The position numbers and the translations under genes were made by a program. The notes beneath the pieces were generated by a model. That model was not told where the DNA came from and made no database searches. It saw only the letters and a program-made list of their open reading frames with translations. Positions 35,034 through 48,244 of a stretch of DNA of 64,000 nt are shown piece after piece. Position 1 is the first letter of the stretch, and every line of letters starts with the position of its first letter. The stretch comes from Cryptomeria japonica. Its lineage: Eukaryota > Streptophyta > Pinopsida > Cupressales > Cupressaceae. Location of the stretch: the NCBI RefSeq assembly GCF_030272615.1, contig NC_081408.1:623780383-623844382 (forward strand), written 5' to 3'.

Positions 35034-37262
35034 TTTTATTTTGACATTTTGTATCAAATTATTACTTTTTTTAAGACACCAAGGATCATATTGAGTAAAG
35101 AAATTATTTGGATAATATTAAACTCTGAGTCCTTCAACACCACTCCAAAGAGTTTATGTATTTCATACGGTTTCATATTTTATTCTAGTTCAAATCATAG
35201 TTGTTACTTTTAGCTTTCTTTTGTCTTACTAGTCTAGTCCTCATAGATTTCCTATGGTTTTTAAATTTTATGTAATGATGTAATGAAGATGTGGATTTTG
35301 GTTTTTATTCTAGTCTTTTGACTAATTGTTATCTAATTGATTTAGGTTCTTAATATCTTTTTGTTAGTTTAAGTGTTGTTTAATGTCTTACTGATAGTCT
35401 TTTGACTACCCTTCAGCAATGTATTTTTATTCATCTATTAATACATTATTTAATAAAAAAAATTGAAAATTACATATTTTCTAACTTTTTAAAATTGTCC
35501 AAAACTTCAAATTAAGTTTCACCAAATAAGACCATTTTAAATCATTTGACATTATTTATCAAATCATTAAATTTTAATAAAATCAATAACAATGCCTCCC
35601 ACTAGCAAAACCTGTCAACCTGTCATATTCTGCACACGATTAACACCATATTTTGGCAATGCTTCCTGCTAGCCTACCCTGCAATATTCTACACACTCAT
35701 TATGCACATTAAATCTCAACATAAAAAAACAATAGACAAAGCACAATAATATTAAATTGCACCATTCACATGTCTATACATTCAATTAACTCATACACAC
35801 CTGATACGCGCTGAACAAATCAAATAGATAAATTGCATACTACCAATATAGATAAAATAGAACCATAATCCGTAATGATTAAACAGCACCATTTAAATAA
35901 CATAAAGAGTATTAAACCACACAATTTGAATAACATAAAATGTATCAATTTAATTAAAAATTCAATTACTATCTATTTTAATTCAATTTTAAAATTTTAT
36001 TATTAACACCAACATCTAATTATAATATTATACTTATGACATATAATTATTCAATCACAGTTATTATAAATAAAATTCATTTATTACAACCAACACATAA
36101 AATAGTTAGCAACATATGAAATTAAGATTTTCTAAATTAATTTTTTCAACTACATCAAATTAACATCTAACTAGACTAAACTTAAAACCATAGCATTGTT
36201 AAAGACCACCTGTCAACATACATGAAATCAATAAACAACTACCATAACCACAAATGTATCATCACAACGTCTAAATAAGTATTAATGTGTAAAGATACAA
36301 AAGGTATGACTGCCCACAGGTGTGTTAGAAAATTTGAACCTTACACTTTCATGTTTTTGTTACTATTTCAACAACATAGACATTGGCTGGCAATTAAATA
36401 AGTTTTTCTACTTCATTTTTTTCCTTTTTAAAATGCTGTAAGTTTTCTCATGGTGATACATTTTGTAATCATATGTAAGCTCTTGTGTTTTTGCTTATCT
36501 GTAACTGGTTTTATGTTGAGCTGCTACTTTGATGTAAAAAATTTAAATCTTCAATTGCATCTTTAAATCTGCCTTGCAGGCAACCCATTACTCCATCCTC
36601 ACCAATCTCCCCAGTCTAGTCATTCAAAGAGGCCTTTCTCAAATGAGGATAATTAAATCAGTACCATTTATATGCTAACACGTCAATTTATTAAAATTAG
36701 ATCATGCTTAAATAACAATATTTTGCATCCTTATGTTAAAAATGAATTTTCATAGGAAAGAATTTCCATTTAACAGAACCAAACAAATGAGGTTCCACAA
36801 CCAAACTAGGATTTTTGATTGTTAATTAAAGATATTTCTATATCAGCTACTATACACAAATATAAATAAACTGTAATCTTCTGTGAATTGGAATAGACTC
36901 CTTTTATAATTTAATATAAGATCAAATACAATTTCAACTTGCCACCTTATAAACTATTCACAATCCAAAGCGTTGCCCCAAAAGCTAATGAGGAGAAAAA
37001 ATATGAGTACTCAATTTTCAAGTCCTCTTACACAGCTACAAGAAGCAGATGAGACAAACAGTCATAACTGTATAGGTTAAATGGAGAAGGCTTAGTGGTT
37101 GAGTAGGATATGCAGACCCTTGAATCAAGCCACTTGAACTTATGACAGAGGTTCTAAGATACATGTTCAAAGCAACAGGTTATCTTAACTTCTTTGATGG
37201 AGCTTACTTTACAGTGCCCTTTTTCTTTTACTTCTTGTGGTTCAAATCAATTATAATAAAAG
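35034..37262. other. AT-rich intergenic DNA and probable 3' UTR of the CASP-like gene
   Basis: No gene is supported. The right part (about 36,900-37,262) lies directly downstream of the CASP-like stop codon on the minus strand and is likely its 3' untranslated region. On plus, a stretch near 36,565-36,640 starts after a pyrimidine-rich ccttgcag and could be mistaken for an exon, but the 23-residue frame after it is unrecognised. Confidence 0.45.
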
Positions 37263-37727
37263 CTATTCAGAAGCTAACAGCCAAAATGTTAAGAGAGATG
37301 AAATTCCGACCAATAGCCAACTTAAGAAGGCCATTGCAGCAGAAAGTTGATATCTGTGGCAATGTATTTGATCACAATAGCTTAGATCGTTATCAAAAAG
37401 AACAGTCACTCCTGCTGCCGAGCAGGCTGCTGCAAGTGACAATGTTGCAGTGACCTGCCTTCAGAAAAATTTATTGTCATTAACTTCTTCGTAAACTTAT
37501 ATTACAAAGTGCAGAGATAACAAAGACAAGTATCCTCTCATGATAAAAAATTTCTAAAATCATGAACAGAACAGAGAGAAATAGATCTTCATACCCAATC
37601 TCCCACCACAAACAAGCTTAGCAATACTGAATTGTTAAGGCCTCTCTTTATGAGTAATGCATATAAATCAAGAATTGCTAGTATAAAGCTCCACAAAAAT
37701 TGTAAGGCCATTGCAGCAACCAAATAG
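37263..37727 (-). CDS. CASP-like protein 5 family (CASPL5B-like), last two exons
   Basis: Two minus-strand exons splice cleanly. Exon A, 37,727-37,595 (133 nt), follows an acceptor gttttttcag and ends GGAGATTGG before donor gtatga. Exon B, 37,454-37,263, follows acceptor ctgaaggcag and ends with TAG. The 140-bp intron is phase 0. Exon A begins with the last base of a split codon (probably Cys). Residues: [20 protein letters not shown] (second membrane span), [36 protein letters not shown] (third span), a Cys-bearing loop (SYCDQIHC), then [20 protein letters not shown] (fourth span) and LASE. These match CASPL5 proteins, four-span membrane proteins related to those marking Casparian strip domains. 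No stop or frameshift is seen. The first exon, encoding the N-terminus and first span, is not found between 37,728 and 40,457. It may lie beyond the 15-kb duplication or be lost. The name rests on remembered family motifs. Confidence 0.85.
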
Positions 37728-39375
37728 CTGAAAAAACAACCATCCGATCCAGGTCATGTCTTTTTCCTACATATCACACAGGCAATCAGAAGAGAAAAAC
37801 TAATCATACACAGCAATTTAATTAGCTTTGCAGGAAGTTGTCTATAAAATTCAATTACTTTATATCTCAAAAGACTAGATTATAATACACATGAAACTGT
37901 AGAAACTGAAATTTGGTTGTATGGGTTAGCCGTCAGAGTAATCAGGAAAAAAGAAGTTTGCCCTAAATTGATTACCCCAATAAGTATTTTTATCCGTAAC
38001 AAATAAAATCAAATATATTTCTAGTATTTTACGTATACTTCTTGGCATTTGCTATCTTAAAGACTTTATAAGTTTGTTTTATTTCATGCTTCATGACAAC
38101 TTTTGATAATATTAGCGAATTGACAACTTTGATCTTGATACGCCACCCTCTCATAAGCAAAGGCTAAAACTAAGAGATTATTGCTAAGCTAAGACTATCT
38201 AAGCAAAACATCTACCTAAAGAGCAAAAACAAAAGTGGGGATCCCCATTTGCAATGGGGTGAAGTGTGAAAACATCACAACACTTGGGAAGAATGTTAAG
38301 ATAAATTGCCTATCCAGATAACCACGAGCATTTCATGAAGATTGTTTGCATTGTGTTTCAAACCATCAATGAACTCCACAAACATATTACAGTCCAGAAA
38401 CTGTGCACATAAGAATGTATGTGAACTGTTTGGCAAAAGGCCTTCATAGTTAGACTGGAAATAAATTGCAACAGTTTTGTAGCTACAAAAAGGGTGGCTT
38501 CTCACACAAGCTCTATTATTTGTATTGGTGTACCCTATACACGTACAAGTATGATATGGTTCAAGTACCATGCCCGCTTGTACTCAAAATGAGGACAAAC
38601 CTTTAGCCATGTAACATGCATCTAAATTCAGTAACCTAGTTGTTTGTGTCGTATCCAAGTGAATATTTTTCAAAATGAAAGATCTAATCTGAAAACATAG
38701 AAAACCCTACTTTTTTCATTAATATAGTCATGTGTAGACAATTAATACAAACAACATGAACAAGGGCCAAGAGGCTAAGAAGACGCTAAATGGCATGAGC
38801 AAGGATAGACAGAAGCTAAGCCTAAGCGGCACAAGCATAGGGATAAGCGAAGGTTGAGCAACACAACTAAAGGAGTGAGCAGACGTGCACTCTTAAGTTT
38901 TAACAAATGATTTTATTTTCCCTGTTTCATCTTCTAGATTTCTATGAACACAAAATGTATCTTACCCATCCTCCTTGCTACAAATTTTTTTTTGTGTCTT
39001 CCTCCTTGCTCTGATTTTGTATATTGTCTTCCCCATCCTCTCTGCTGCATTTGATATTTTGCTATGTATGATTTGCATTTTATTTTTTGTTGTCATGTTC
39101 TCGGCCTGCTTTTACATAAAATGCAATTGATTACTGTTTTTTCATTTTGCATTTCCTCTACAGTATACAACCAATTTAGGTTAACAAAGTTATTAACTTT
39201 AAACTTAGTTTAGGTTGTGTGACCCTTATTTTTTAGCACTAAAAATTTTAAACTCCCCTAATCTGAAATTTCATGTTGGCTAATTCAAAACCCATGCCAG
39301 GATGCTATTGAATGGTTGTTAAGTATGCTCGTAATAAGAAAGGTGGGTCTGGGATAATAAAAGGAATGCAGAAGC
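37728..39375. other. Intronic or upstream DNA of the CASP-like gene, no exon found
   Basis: No recognisable coding stretch on either strand. An open 91-codon minus frame at 38,296-38,571 has no family resemblance. If exon 1 lies further right, this is its intron. Confidence 0.4.
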
Positions 39376-39539
39376 TATGATGAAGATTGCAATGACCACT
39401 CCGATATACAAAATCCTTGCACAGGACAAATAAACATTTTGCAGTGTTGGCTGTTGATGCAGTGATGCGGCTTAAGGGCAACACAAAGTTGGAATCAATA
39501 CAGATTATTAAGGCAGAAGGTGGGCTTGAGGATATATTC
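39376..39539 (+). pseudogene. CCT2 (TCP-1 beta) fragment
   Basis: About 55 codons resemble the apical-to-intermediate part of the chaperonin CCT beta subunit: YKILAQDK, then after a one-base frame slip HFAVLAVDAVMRLKG, LESIQIIK and GG-L-D-F. CCT is the cytosolic ring chaperonin for actin and tubulin. The piece has a frameshift at about 39,430 and loses similarity after GGLEDIF. No intron interrupts it. It lies on the strand opposite to the CASP-like gene, in its upstream or intronic DNA. It is a dead gene scrap. Confidence 0.75.
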
Positions 39540-40081
39540 AAACTAAGCCTCAATGTTGATCCTATAGAAAAGCTTTTGAAGACCTCTGCTTGTTATTTGT
39601 CCACCAGCACTGGTCCTATTGCAAGATTACTCTTCATATCGACGAAAAAAACTGGTCTTCTGCAGTGATCATCCCCTTCGCTGTATAACTTCTGATGGAA
39701 GGACTAACTAGAGTGAATACAGGGTGGATATACCTGTTGGAAGATTGGAAAAAATGATTCCATATGAAAATATGGAAAGGCCTGCTGAGAAATATAATAT
39801 ATATACAAGTAGAAACTGCAGATAAACATGAGTTTTGGTTCATGAGATTATCAAACAACTGATATATTTGGGGAAATCTGTCAGAATCCACTAGTTTTGA
39901 TAAGCAACATATTCCAATTTCCTCAGGAAGTCGCGAGCATAAAATGGAATTGTTTAGATCAAGTGTAATGACAGTTGTGTGGTTAATAATAACAGCTACT
40001 CTTAAAATTTCACAAGGAATACTGTAAATTATGGTAGCTACTCTAATATATAAAGTGAAGCTCCTAAGGACTTTGACCGAG
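39540..40081. other. Spacer between the CCT2 and CTF18 fragments
   Basis: No recognisable coding sequence. A plus frame continues from the CCT2 scrap to 39,668 but without family similarity. Confidence 0.4.
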
Positions 40082-40363
40082 TTAATTCATGTTATCATTG
40101 AAAGGTTCAAAAGGTACATGTTTGAACAGGCTTGCCAAGCTATCACAGAAGATGTGAGGGATCAAACCACTTTATGTAGCCAAACAACAAATGAGCAGTT
40201 GTGGGTGGACGAGTATGCTCCAAAGTCGTTTACTGAACTTTAGAGCGATAAGCAGACAAATAGAGAGGTCTTACAATGGCTGAGGCACAATGTGATCATT
40301 GTGCAATTGGCTATAAGAATACTCTGAGCTCAGGAGAGGTCCTATCTGCTTTTAAAAGACATT
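40082..40363 (+). pseudogene. CTF18 fragment (alternative clamp-loader subunit)
   Basis: The plus frame carries EQLWVDEYAPKSFTEL, a stop, then SDKQTNREVLQWL and, after a frame slip, EVLSAFKRH. This order and wording fit plant CTF18, the large AAA+ subunit of the RFC-like complex that loads PCNA for sister-chromatid cohesion. The segment just upstream (ERFKRYMFEQACQA) fits the region preceding it in the protein. There are no introns. The ATP-binding Walker motifs that would follow are absent, because the fragment runs into copy 2 of the segmental duplication at 40,458. Not functional. Confidence 0.75.
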
Positions 40364-40457
40364 ATTTCTTTCTCAAAGTAATAAATCCTTTCGCAGCAAA
40401 AGCTTTTCACATAAGGACAGTGGGGAAATTCAAACAAGTAACACAAAAGATGGTGTT

Positions 40458-41398
40458 CAGCATATTCTAGTTCGAGCCCCACAAGCTCCAATATTCCCTT
40501 GGGTCCAACATATTCCTTTTTGGGTCTACATTGCTCTGCAATACCATATATCTTTGTAATATTTTGAGAACTTGTTTTTTATTTGGTCTAACATTTATAT
40601 GTAATATTTCAGGTGCTATTGTTTTGTTGTGGCACAGTTATGGGTCTGGTAATATTGTACCCTCCTTACTGGCATAGTGCAGCATGAAGGTTTTGATCTG
40701 GTCCCCTCTAGAATCATCAATAATTTATTAGATTTGATCAATTACATATATTCCTTGATGTATGGAGAAGCTCTTTTATGCTTTGGCCGACTTCTCTGGT
40801 ATGATAAGATTTGTTGAGCAGTAGCGTGTAAAGGCTTTTGGGCTAACCTTTACTTCAGTCAAGCCGACTTCATGAAGACATAGTTTGATATATATAAATT
40901 TTCTTTGCGAAGGATGTACACATGATCTTTTGATCACTATATGTGATCTACAATGAATGTGAAAGTGATTATGTACAACAAATGTGAAAGTGATTATGTA
41001 CACTGAATGTTAATATGAAAGTGATTATGCACCTCATTGGAACTGTAACTCATGCATATGATAGATGCAATATTAACAGTTCATTTTTTTTAATATTGGC
41101 TGCAAACCATCCTCCGGTAGTGAGTCGTTATCCTCTGGGCAATGAGCCTATCTGATAGTGAGCAACCTTGTATTGTTGTAACCAGTTACATAATATTAGG
41201 AGCTAATCCTCTTAGTGGTTTTTCCCGTCTTGGGTTTTCCACGTATAAATTATGGTGTTATGTAGTGTATTGTGTTCTTGCTTATAGTTTATTTTAATTT
41301 TGCAATTTAGTTATGTTATGTGGATGGTTGATTAAAAGTTTTAATAAGTTCAAGGGAATACAGATTCGCCCCTCCGCTCTTAGTATTCTGGATGTTCA
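40458..41398 (+). mobile_element. Copia LTR, 5'-truncated (copy of 13,156-14,071)
   Basis: It lacks the first 56 bp, including the TG terminus, present in copy 1. A 26-bp unit (atgtgaaagtgattatgta) occurs one more time here (about 40,956-41,000) than in copy 1. Confidence 0.7.
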
Positions 41399-42428
41399 AT
41401 AGTGTTATTTTTAGAATTAGTCATATTTGACCTAAAAATGTGAAGCACTTAGATATTGAATCTTGAAAAAGTTAGCAATATGAAATGACCTTGGAGTCTA
41501 GTTTCCAAATATGTAATTTATTTTAATACCTAGATGATAGAAATTCGCATTCAAAAGCAATTTCTAAAAACCATTGTTTAGAAATTCTCTATTTCAAGAC
41601 CATACCATACACGTGTACAACCACTGGATATTTGACCGAAATAAAAGTTTTTCTTAACCCTCTTGGAAAAAGATTTGTAAGTCACTGAAGATTGGTGAGG
41701 ATATTTTTTAAAACATTTTGTTGAATATATATTTTTTTTATTGGCCCTAATTGTTGTTTTAAAAACCCCTCATGTGTGACCATTCTAAAGAGAATTTTGT
41801 GTAGATTGGTGCCATATATTTTTTTTCAAAAAAAAATTAAAAAGTTATTAAATAAATAAGTAAACCTGATATTTCAAGTTTTTGGACTAGTTTCATTACA
41901 AATTAATTGAAAAATAGAAAAAATAATCAAATCCTTAAAAAATTACATATTTGAATCCTAGTACACAATGTAATCTATAGTGGTTATTAATTTCGTACAA
42001 AAATCTTTTAAAAAGGGCATTAGACATATTCCAGAAGTTTATAATTTTTTATGTCATTGATCCAACCTTGTACTTGCAAGTCTAAGGCTAAGGGTTGATC
42101 TTTCCATGACTATCCTGATCTGAAACCCAATGTACAGGGTGAACTTAGTTTTCAAATTTTAAATAACAGGGACTCAATCTAGAGTAGGTCCCTATTATTT
42201 AAATGTAATGGGTGGCCCATTATTAAAAGTGTGAAAATGAGTTTATAGGAACTTTAAAAAAAAAATTACAAAATAGGGCCCATTATTTTTTTAAAAATAT
42301 ACTTTAAAAAATAGGGCCCCATTTTGTGAATTTCTAGAAAACGAGTCTCCCTTTCTAGCGACATTTTTCCTCATGAGAAAACTTTCTTTGAATTGGTACT
42401 CATCTTCTTGAACTTTCCTAGGAACTTT

Positions 42429-43715
42429 TGTAACAACCTGACTTGTTCTCTTTATTATAAATTTTTTTTTGTTTATTTTATCTTTCAAAACTTGACAGAA
42501 GTTGTAAAAGGGGTTTCTTGTTTTTTTGAAGTGTTTGTATTACCAAAAGAAGCACAACAATAAACTATTCAGAAGTGATTGCAATACTCATAAATTCAAT
42601 GGGCTAAAAATTCTAGATATATTTGTAAATCTAAATATTTAGTTTCTCTCTAAAATAAAGACAACCCAGTTCATTAAATATCATCTAATATCAAAATCAC
42701 ACATACCCACAAAATGTGACTTTTTTTTTTCTAGAACTGCCCACAAAAACACCCAAATGGCACTCTAAATTGGATGCATCTAGAAATGCATAAGTCTGAT
42801 TTTAAACTAAAATCAGCCAAAATATACCAAATCACTATAGCAGCGTGTACTATAGAAAAACTACTATAATAGCGGTAATATAGCACAACATTGTAGCAAA
42901 CTCTAAAATCTTCCATTTTCCTTCTTTTGTTGTCATAAATATCCTCAAATCTGCTCTAACAAACTTATCTAAATCTACCCTAAGCACTCGGTGGATCAAA
43001 CTGTATATATCAAACCAATAATGAAGCCCCGTTGTGTTTCCTGGATGAAATCACCAAAAAATCCTCCAAACTATGTCTCTCAATAGCATAGAGAATGTCA
43101 CTTATGAGGGATTTCACCCTCACAAACCCTTGAAAGAACTCTCTTGTAGGCAAACTTCTAAAATCTACAATTAAACATGCCAAATGAGCTTCACTAGTTT
43201 GCTTTAATAACAATCTCAAGGGGCCTCACTCTTTCCATCAGTCAATGTGGGATAAATAAAGTCACTTTTTAGTTTTCCTAATGTGGTGTACAAAATAATA
43301 AAGGCCTCATTCAGTTCTTTTAAAATAAATCATCTTTACTTTATATCTAGCCCTTTAATAATAAATAACAATAAAGTTAAATCTTTTAATTTAACTTTAT
43401 TAAATTACAACTTTATCATTATTTTATTTAAACCCACTGAGCTATATGAAATTGAGTTGCTCATCAAAACTAAATCCATCAACTATCCTCAAAATCGTTA
43501 GCCTACTAAATGACTCTATTGGTGCCCATAACTGACTTACTATAAATAGATAGTATGCAGAAACTACACCAAATCACCTCGAAATTGCCTAAAACTAAAA
43601 CTATCTAAGAACAAATGTCCCCAAGATCCCTTAGATGTCCTGGTTAGCCTATAGAACCATATAAAAATGGGCTAATGACAAAATTTATCAAATATGCTAG
43701 AAAGGGGACCTTACA
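42429..43715 (+). mobile_element. Gypsy solo LTR (copy 2 of 15,109-16,414)
   Basis: TGTAACAACC to GGGGACCTTACA, with ACTTT at 42,424-42,428 and 43,716-43,720. The target duplication is intact in both copies, so the insertion and its collapse to a solo LTR predate the segmental duplication. Confidence 0.85.
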
Positions 43716-43720
43716 ACTTT

Positions 43721-46096
43721 CCATTGGAGAGAATGGATTATCAAGGGACTTACTACCCCAATTGAGAAATAGAATACATACACAACAAATCTATTCCACA
43801 ATCTAGCATAGATCATGTGCAAACACTTATCTCTTTGGTAACATCTCTTCCAACATAATTGACAACCTCATAAATTCACAAGTCGTAATCCCACAATAAT
43901 CATTTATACCAATTTCATTTCAAACAAGAGTATCACCACTTATCTCTCAAAATATGCAAGTAATCTCAACAAGGTTTCCCTCATCCAACTCAAAACCACA
44001 ATACATGCCTAGGCTTACAATCTATAGGGTGGAATCTGACAAAGAAGTAATATTAAAACACTATCTCAAACCTTCACAAGCTTATAAAAAATTCTATTTC
44101 TAAAATGAAAGTAAAATATTCCAATCCCCACATCTTTCCTTTAGAGAAACACAAAATGCAAAAAGAGAAAAAAAATCATCTCAAATACAATTAAACCATC
44201 CAACATCCAATTACTCTTTCAATCTCAATAAACATGCACCATTTCACAAAATAAAACAATGAAATATACACAAGCCTACTTCCTAACTCTAACTTGTGCA
44301 AATGGTGGAAAAAGCTCCATTCCTTCCAAGAAATCTCAAGTACCTTCACAATTCTCTCTTAAAATCACACTCTCTCCCAATTGTCAAATTCAAATTTTAC
44401 AAATGAAGATATACTAGCATACTTGTATATTTAAAAAATAATGTAAAATACGCCAAAAGAAATCTTATAATGCAAGAGCATCATCTATAAAAATTAATTG
44501 ATTTCTTAAAATCAATTAATTATATATTTGATATGTAATAATGTAATTATTATTAAAATTAAAAATTAAAATAAATTAAACTTATAACTGTTTTTTAGAT
44601 TGAAAAATATAATCCCTTCTATATTATTTTCATTGCACCTTGAAAAAAAATAAACAATTGTACTAACTCAGATAACATAAAAATTAAATTTAGAGATTAG
44701 AAATTTAAAATTAGAAAACTCTTAATTAAACATTAGATTAAATTTTGTTATAAACGTTGATAAAAAGTTTACAATTTAAAATTTTTTAATTAAAATAATC
44801 TAATATTAATATTAAATGCATATAAGTTTAAAATTCTTAAGTTCTATAGAACACAAAAAATTTGAAGGACAAGGTGATAAAATTAAAAATTAATTAATAG
44901 AGGGTATTAAGTTTGTACTAAGTTTTGGAAGTGACTATGCTGCCACATAAAAACCAAGTTATGTAAGGGACACAAGTGATGAGGTAATGGAACACATGGA
45001 AGGGTTTACCCTCTGGGATGTCTTTAAGTGCTACGCTTCTTTGGAGGCCTCAAAATCGAGGCTTCTGCAATAGCTCTTGCTCACGAACATATTTTCTCCA
45101 AACATGGAGCTCATATTTACTTTTGCTCACAGGTTTCTGCAAACTGCAACCTCTCTGTGCTAGCGGATTTGAAAAGGGATCCAACAGCCAAAAATTGAAA
45201 CATATAATGAAAATCATAGAGATTAAATAGTTGAGATCATCTATTAACTAGCACCTACACTGTTAATTGAATAGTGAGATATAATTTTGGAAATATATTG
45301 GAAGGCAGAAAAATCGTAAGAAATGAAATTTGCTTTTGTTACGAGTAGCTATTTACAATGTAAGTAAATTGATTTTGAAATGTGAAAAAAAAATAAAAAT
45401 AAACAAATTCAAGTTAATTTGAACTCAACATTTTATTATAACCAATGAAAATGGTTAACTCAAAAATTGATTACATTGAATACAAATTTTGTTAACTTAA
45501 AGATTGATTATATTGAATACAGATTTTGTATATATAATTTCAAGAATATGTAGTCTTATTCATTTATTTCTAGGCAACCCTTATGTACCATATTCAAGAA
45601 TATGATTTTTTTTAATTAATAGATGACATTTCCTATAGTCATTTTGTCAAATAGTTTGTATGCATTTTCCATGCTAATACATATTGAATCTATGTTTTCT
45701 GGTGGCAATGTTTATTATTAAGGCTATTCATGTGGTGTATATCTCTAACATTAAGAATTAGCACATTGAACACTATGTAAGCATACTTGTTGATGTTTAC
45801 AGGGTGTCTTTAAATTTTGCATAGCTTAAGGAAATTTAGGATACAATTTGTATAGTATACAGTAAAAAAATTATTTATCTTTTTAAACTACATATATAAA
45901 TTTTATTGTATTGGATATAATTCTTCTCAGTGTGATCATTAATGTTATACAACCATTTCTTCATTTAATAAATTTCACCCAAGAGTATTTAGCCTTGCAA
46001 GGTGGTCCTTGCTGATTCACAAGGGATTCCACGTGCCTTTTATTTCATACGAAATCTACTCCTACATTTTATACATTACATTAATGTTTATGTTAT
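43721..46096. other. AT-rich intergenic DNA (copy of 16,420-18,790)
   Basis: No supported gene. The equivalent of the 70-codon frame lies at 45,018-45,230 (see rejected items). Confidence 0.5.
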
Positions 46097-46507
46097 TGAC
46101 AAATTAAAGCCAAAAAGTTGCCATCATATTGCATTATGAAAGATATTTATACAGCAGTATGATTGCAATAGTGTGGATAATTTGCTAATCATGGGTTTAA
46201 CAAAATAACAAATACTTGCCTAAATAGACTAACAATCCATAACAAATTACAAACAAATAAACAAACCAAACAAATCATACCAGAATGATGTAATAACCAA
46301 CATTTCCCACTTATTATATCATTTCTTTAAAGTACTAATAAGAGAATCCTAAAAAGTTTCAAACTTCACATGTGCAAGAGGCTTGGTGAAGATATCAGCA
46401 CATTGTTCTTGTGTAGACCAGAACTAGACTTGAATGTTGTGTTGCTGAACATGTTCTCAAATGAAGTGACAATCAACTTCAATATGCTTGGTCTATTCAT
46501 TCAATAC

Positions 46508-48244
46508 TGGATAATGAACAAGATTGAGAACACTCTTATTGTCACAATAGAGGACTGTAGCTTGGTTTTGTGGTAGCCCCAATCCTTCTAATATGCGATG
46601 TAGCCAAACTGCTTCACAAACTGTTGAACTTTCTGCATGATATTCCACTTCTATTGAGGAATAAGCAACTGTGGGTTACTTCTTACTTCCCCATAAAATA
46701 GGTCCTGAACCTAGGAAGCAAACAAATGCAGATTTGAATTTTCTATCATCAATTGAACCTACATAGTCTGCATTTTTTGTATCTTGTCAAGAAGAATTGA
46801 TCATTCTTTTTATATTCTAAAACATGATCCATTGTACCATGTATATACTTTAAGACCCTTTTTGTTGCACTCCAATGGGACATTTTTGGTTCTTACATGA
46901 ACTTGATAGATAATTAATGGAAAAACTACTGTCTAGTCTAGTATAAGTCAAGTAAATCAAACTTCCAATCATTTGATGATAGAGAGTTGCATTCGCTTGA
47001 GAAGAAGTATTAGTTGTAGATAATTGCAAACTTGATTTCATAGGTGTAGACATGGGTTTGGAATCCATCATTCTGAATTTCTCAAGTAGTGTTTTGGCAT
47101 ATTTCCTCTATGACACAAAGATATGGTGTTTTGTTTGTAATAGTCCAAGATCTGTCATATCAAAAGCCTTCTTGAGATCATTCTTGGTTGTTTCAACCAT
47201 TTCTTCTGAGATACTCGTGGCAACAAAGTCATCAACATATACATTAATTATCACAATATCCCCCCTTGATATTTGAGGTAGACATTTGGATCATATGGAT
47301 GCCTATTGAAACCATGTTTTAGAACATGCTCATCAATCTTGATATACCAATCTCTAGGAGCCTGTTTGAGACCATATAGGGACTTGATTAGCTTGCACAC
47401 CTTTTCTTCTTTATCAAGTGCAATATATCTCTTTGGTTGGGTCATATAGACCTCTTCTTTAAGGTCTCCATTAAAAAAGGCACCTTTTTACATCCATTGT
47501 TATAATTTTCAACCAAATTGGGCAACTAAAGCCAAAAATCATTTTAATGGCTTTTATCTTTGCAGAGGGAGAAATGTTTTCCTAATAGTCTATCCCTTCT
47601 TTCTAGGCATAAGCCTTGGCTAAAAGCCTAGGATTGTGTTTATCTATGCTACCATTTTATTTATACTTAGATTTAAAAATCCATTTACAACCAATAGCTT
47701 TCTTACTAGGTGGTAGATCAATAAGCTCCTAAATGTTGTTTTTCATCAGAGATTGATACTCTGCATCCATTGCCTCTTTCCACTTGAGGCTTTGACTCTA
47801 GTGCTTTCTTAACATTAGATGGCTCAAAATTTTCAACAATTGTAGTCATTAGAGATAAGTTTACCTCATTGCGAGCCAAGTTGTGAGTCCTTAGACTTGA
47901 AGTGGAAATGTATGGAAATCCATCTAGCTTTGCATCTCGAATGGTACTAGTATGCCACTTTGGTAAAGATTTTGTGATATTGGTGGGTGTTGATTAACTA
48001 TCAATGTTTCCATCATTTTTACCATCCATGTTGAACATAGGAGCACTGTCTATAGCATGTGATGAAGTGGGAAAACTTGACTCTCTCTTCTCATAAAAAA
48101 TTACATCCCTACTAATGTAAATCTTCTTTATCTTGGGAACCATGAGAAGATATGCCTTAGATTCAACACTATATCTAGGAAGAATACATTGCATTGACTT
48201 TTCATCAAGCTTCTTCCTTTCTTGTTTAGGAATATGCATATATA
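46508..48244 (-). pseudogene. Copia pol, 3' half: integrase end, RT, RNase H (copy 2)
   Basis: Same content as 19,205-20,938: YMHIPKQERKKLDEKS right after the gypsy insertion point, LYGLKQAPRDWY, YVDD at 47,228-47,239, SKPMSTPMKSSL and RNase H. Stops and frameshifts are partly different from copy 1. In-frame continuity of FGCTK (51,750 side) with YMHIPKQE (48,240 side) shows exactly where the gypsy element inserted. Confidence 0.85.

Noticed and set aside
37088-37140. tRNA-like or SINE-head segment (gcttagtggttgagtagg)
   Set aside because: A weak A-box resemblance without a convincing B-box or cloverleaf. It lies in the likely 3' UTR of the CASP-like gene and no second copy was noticed in the window.
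37142-37453. 103-codon plus-strand frame
   Set aside because: It is antisense to the CASP-like terminal exon and 3' UTR, whose splice sites and membrane-span pattern on the minus strand are far better supported.
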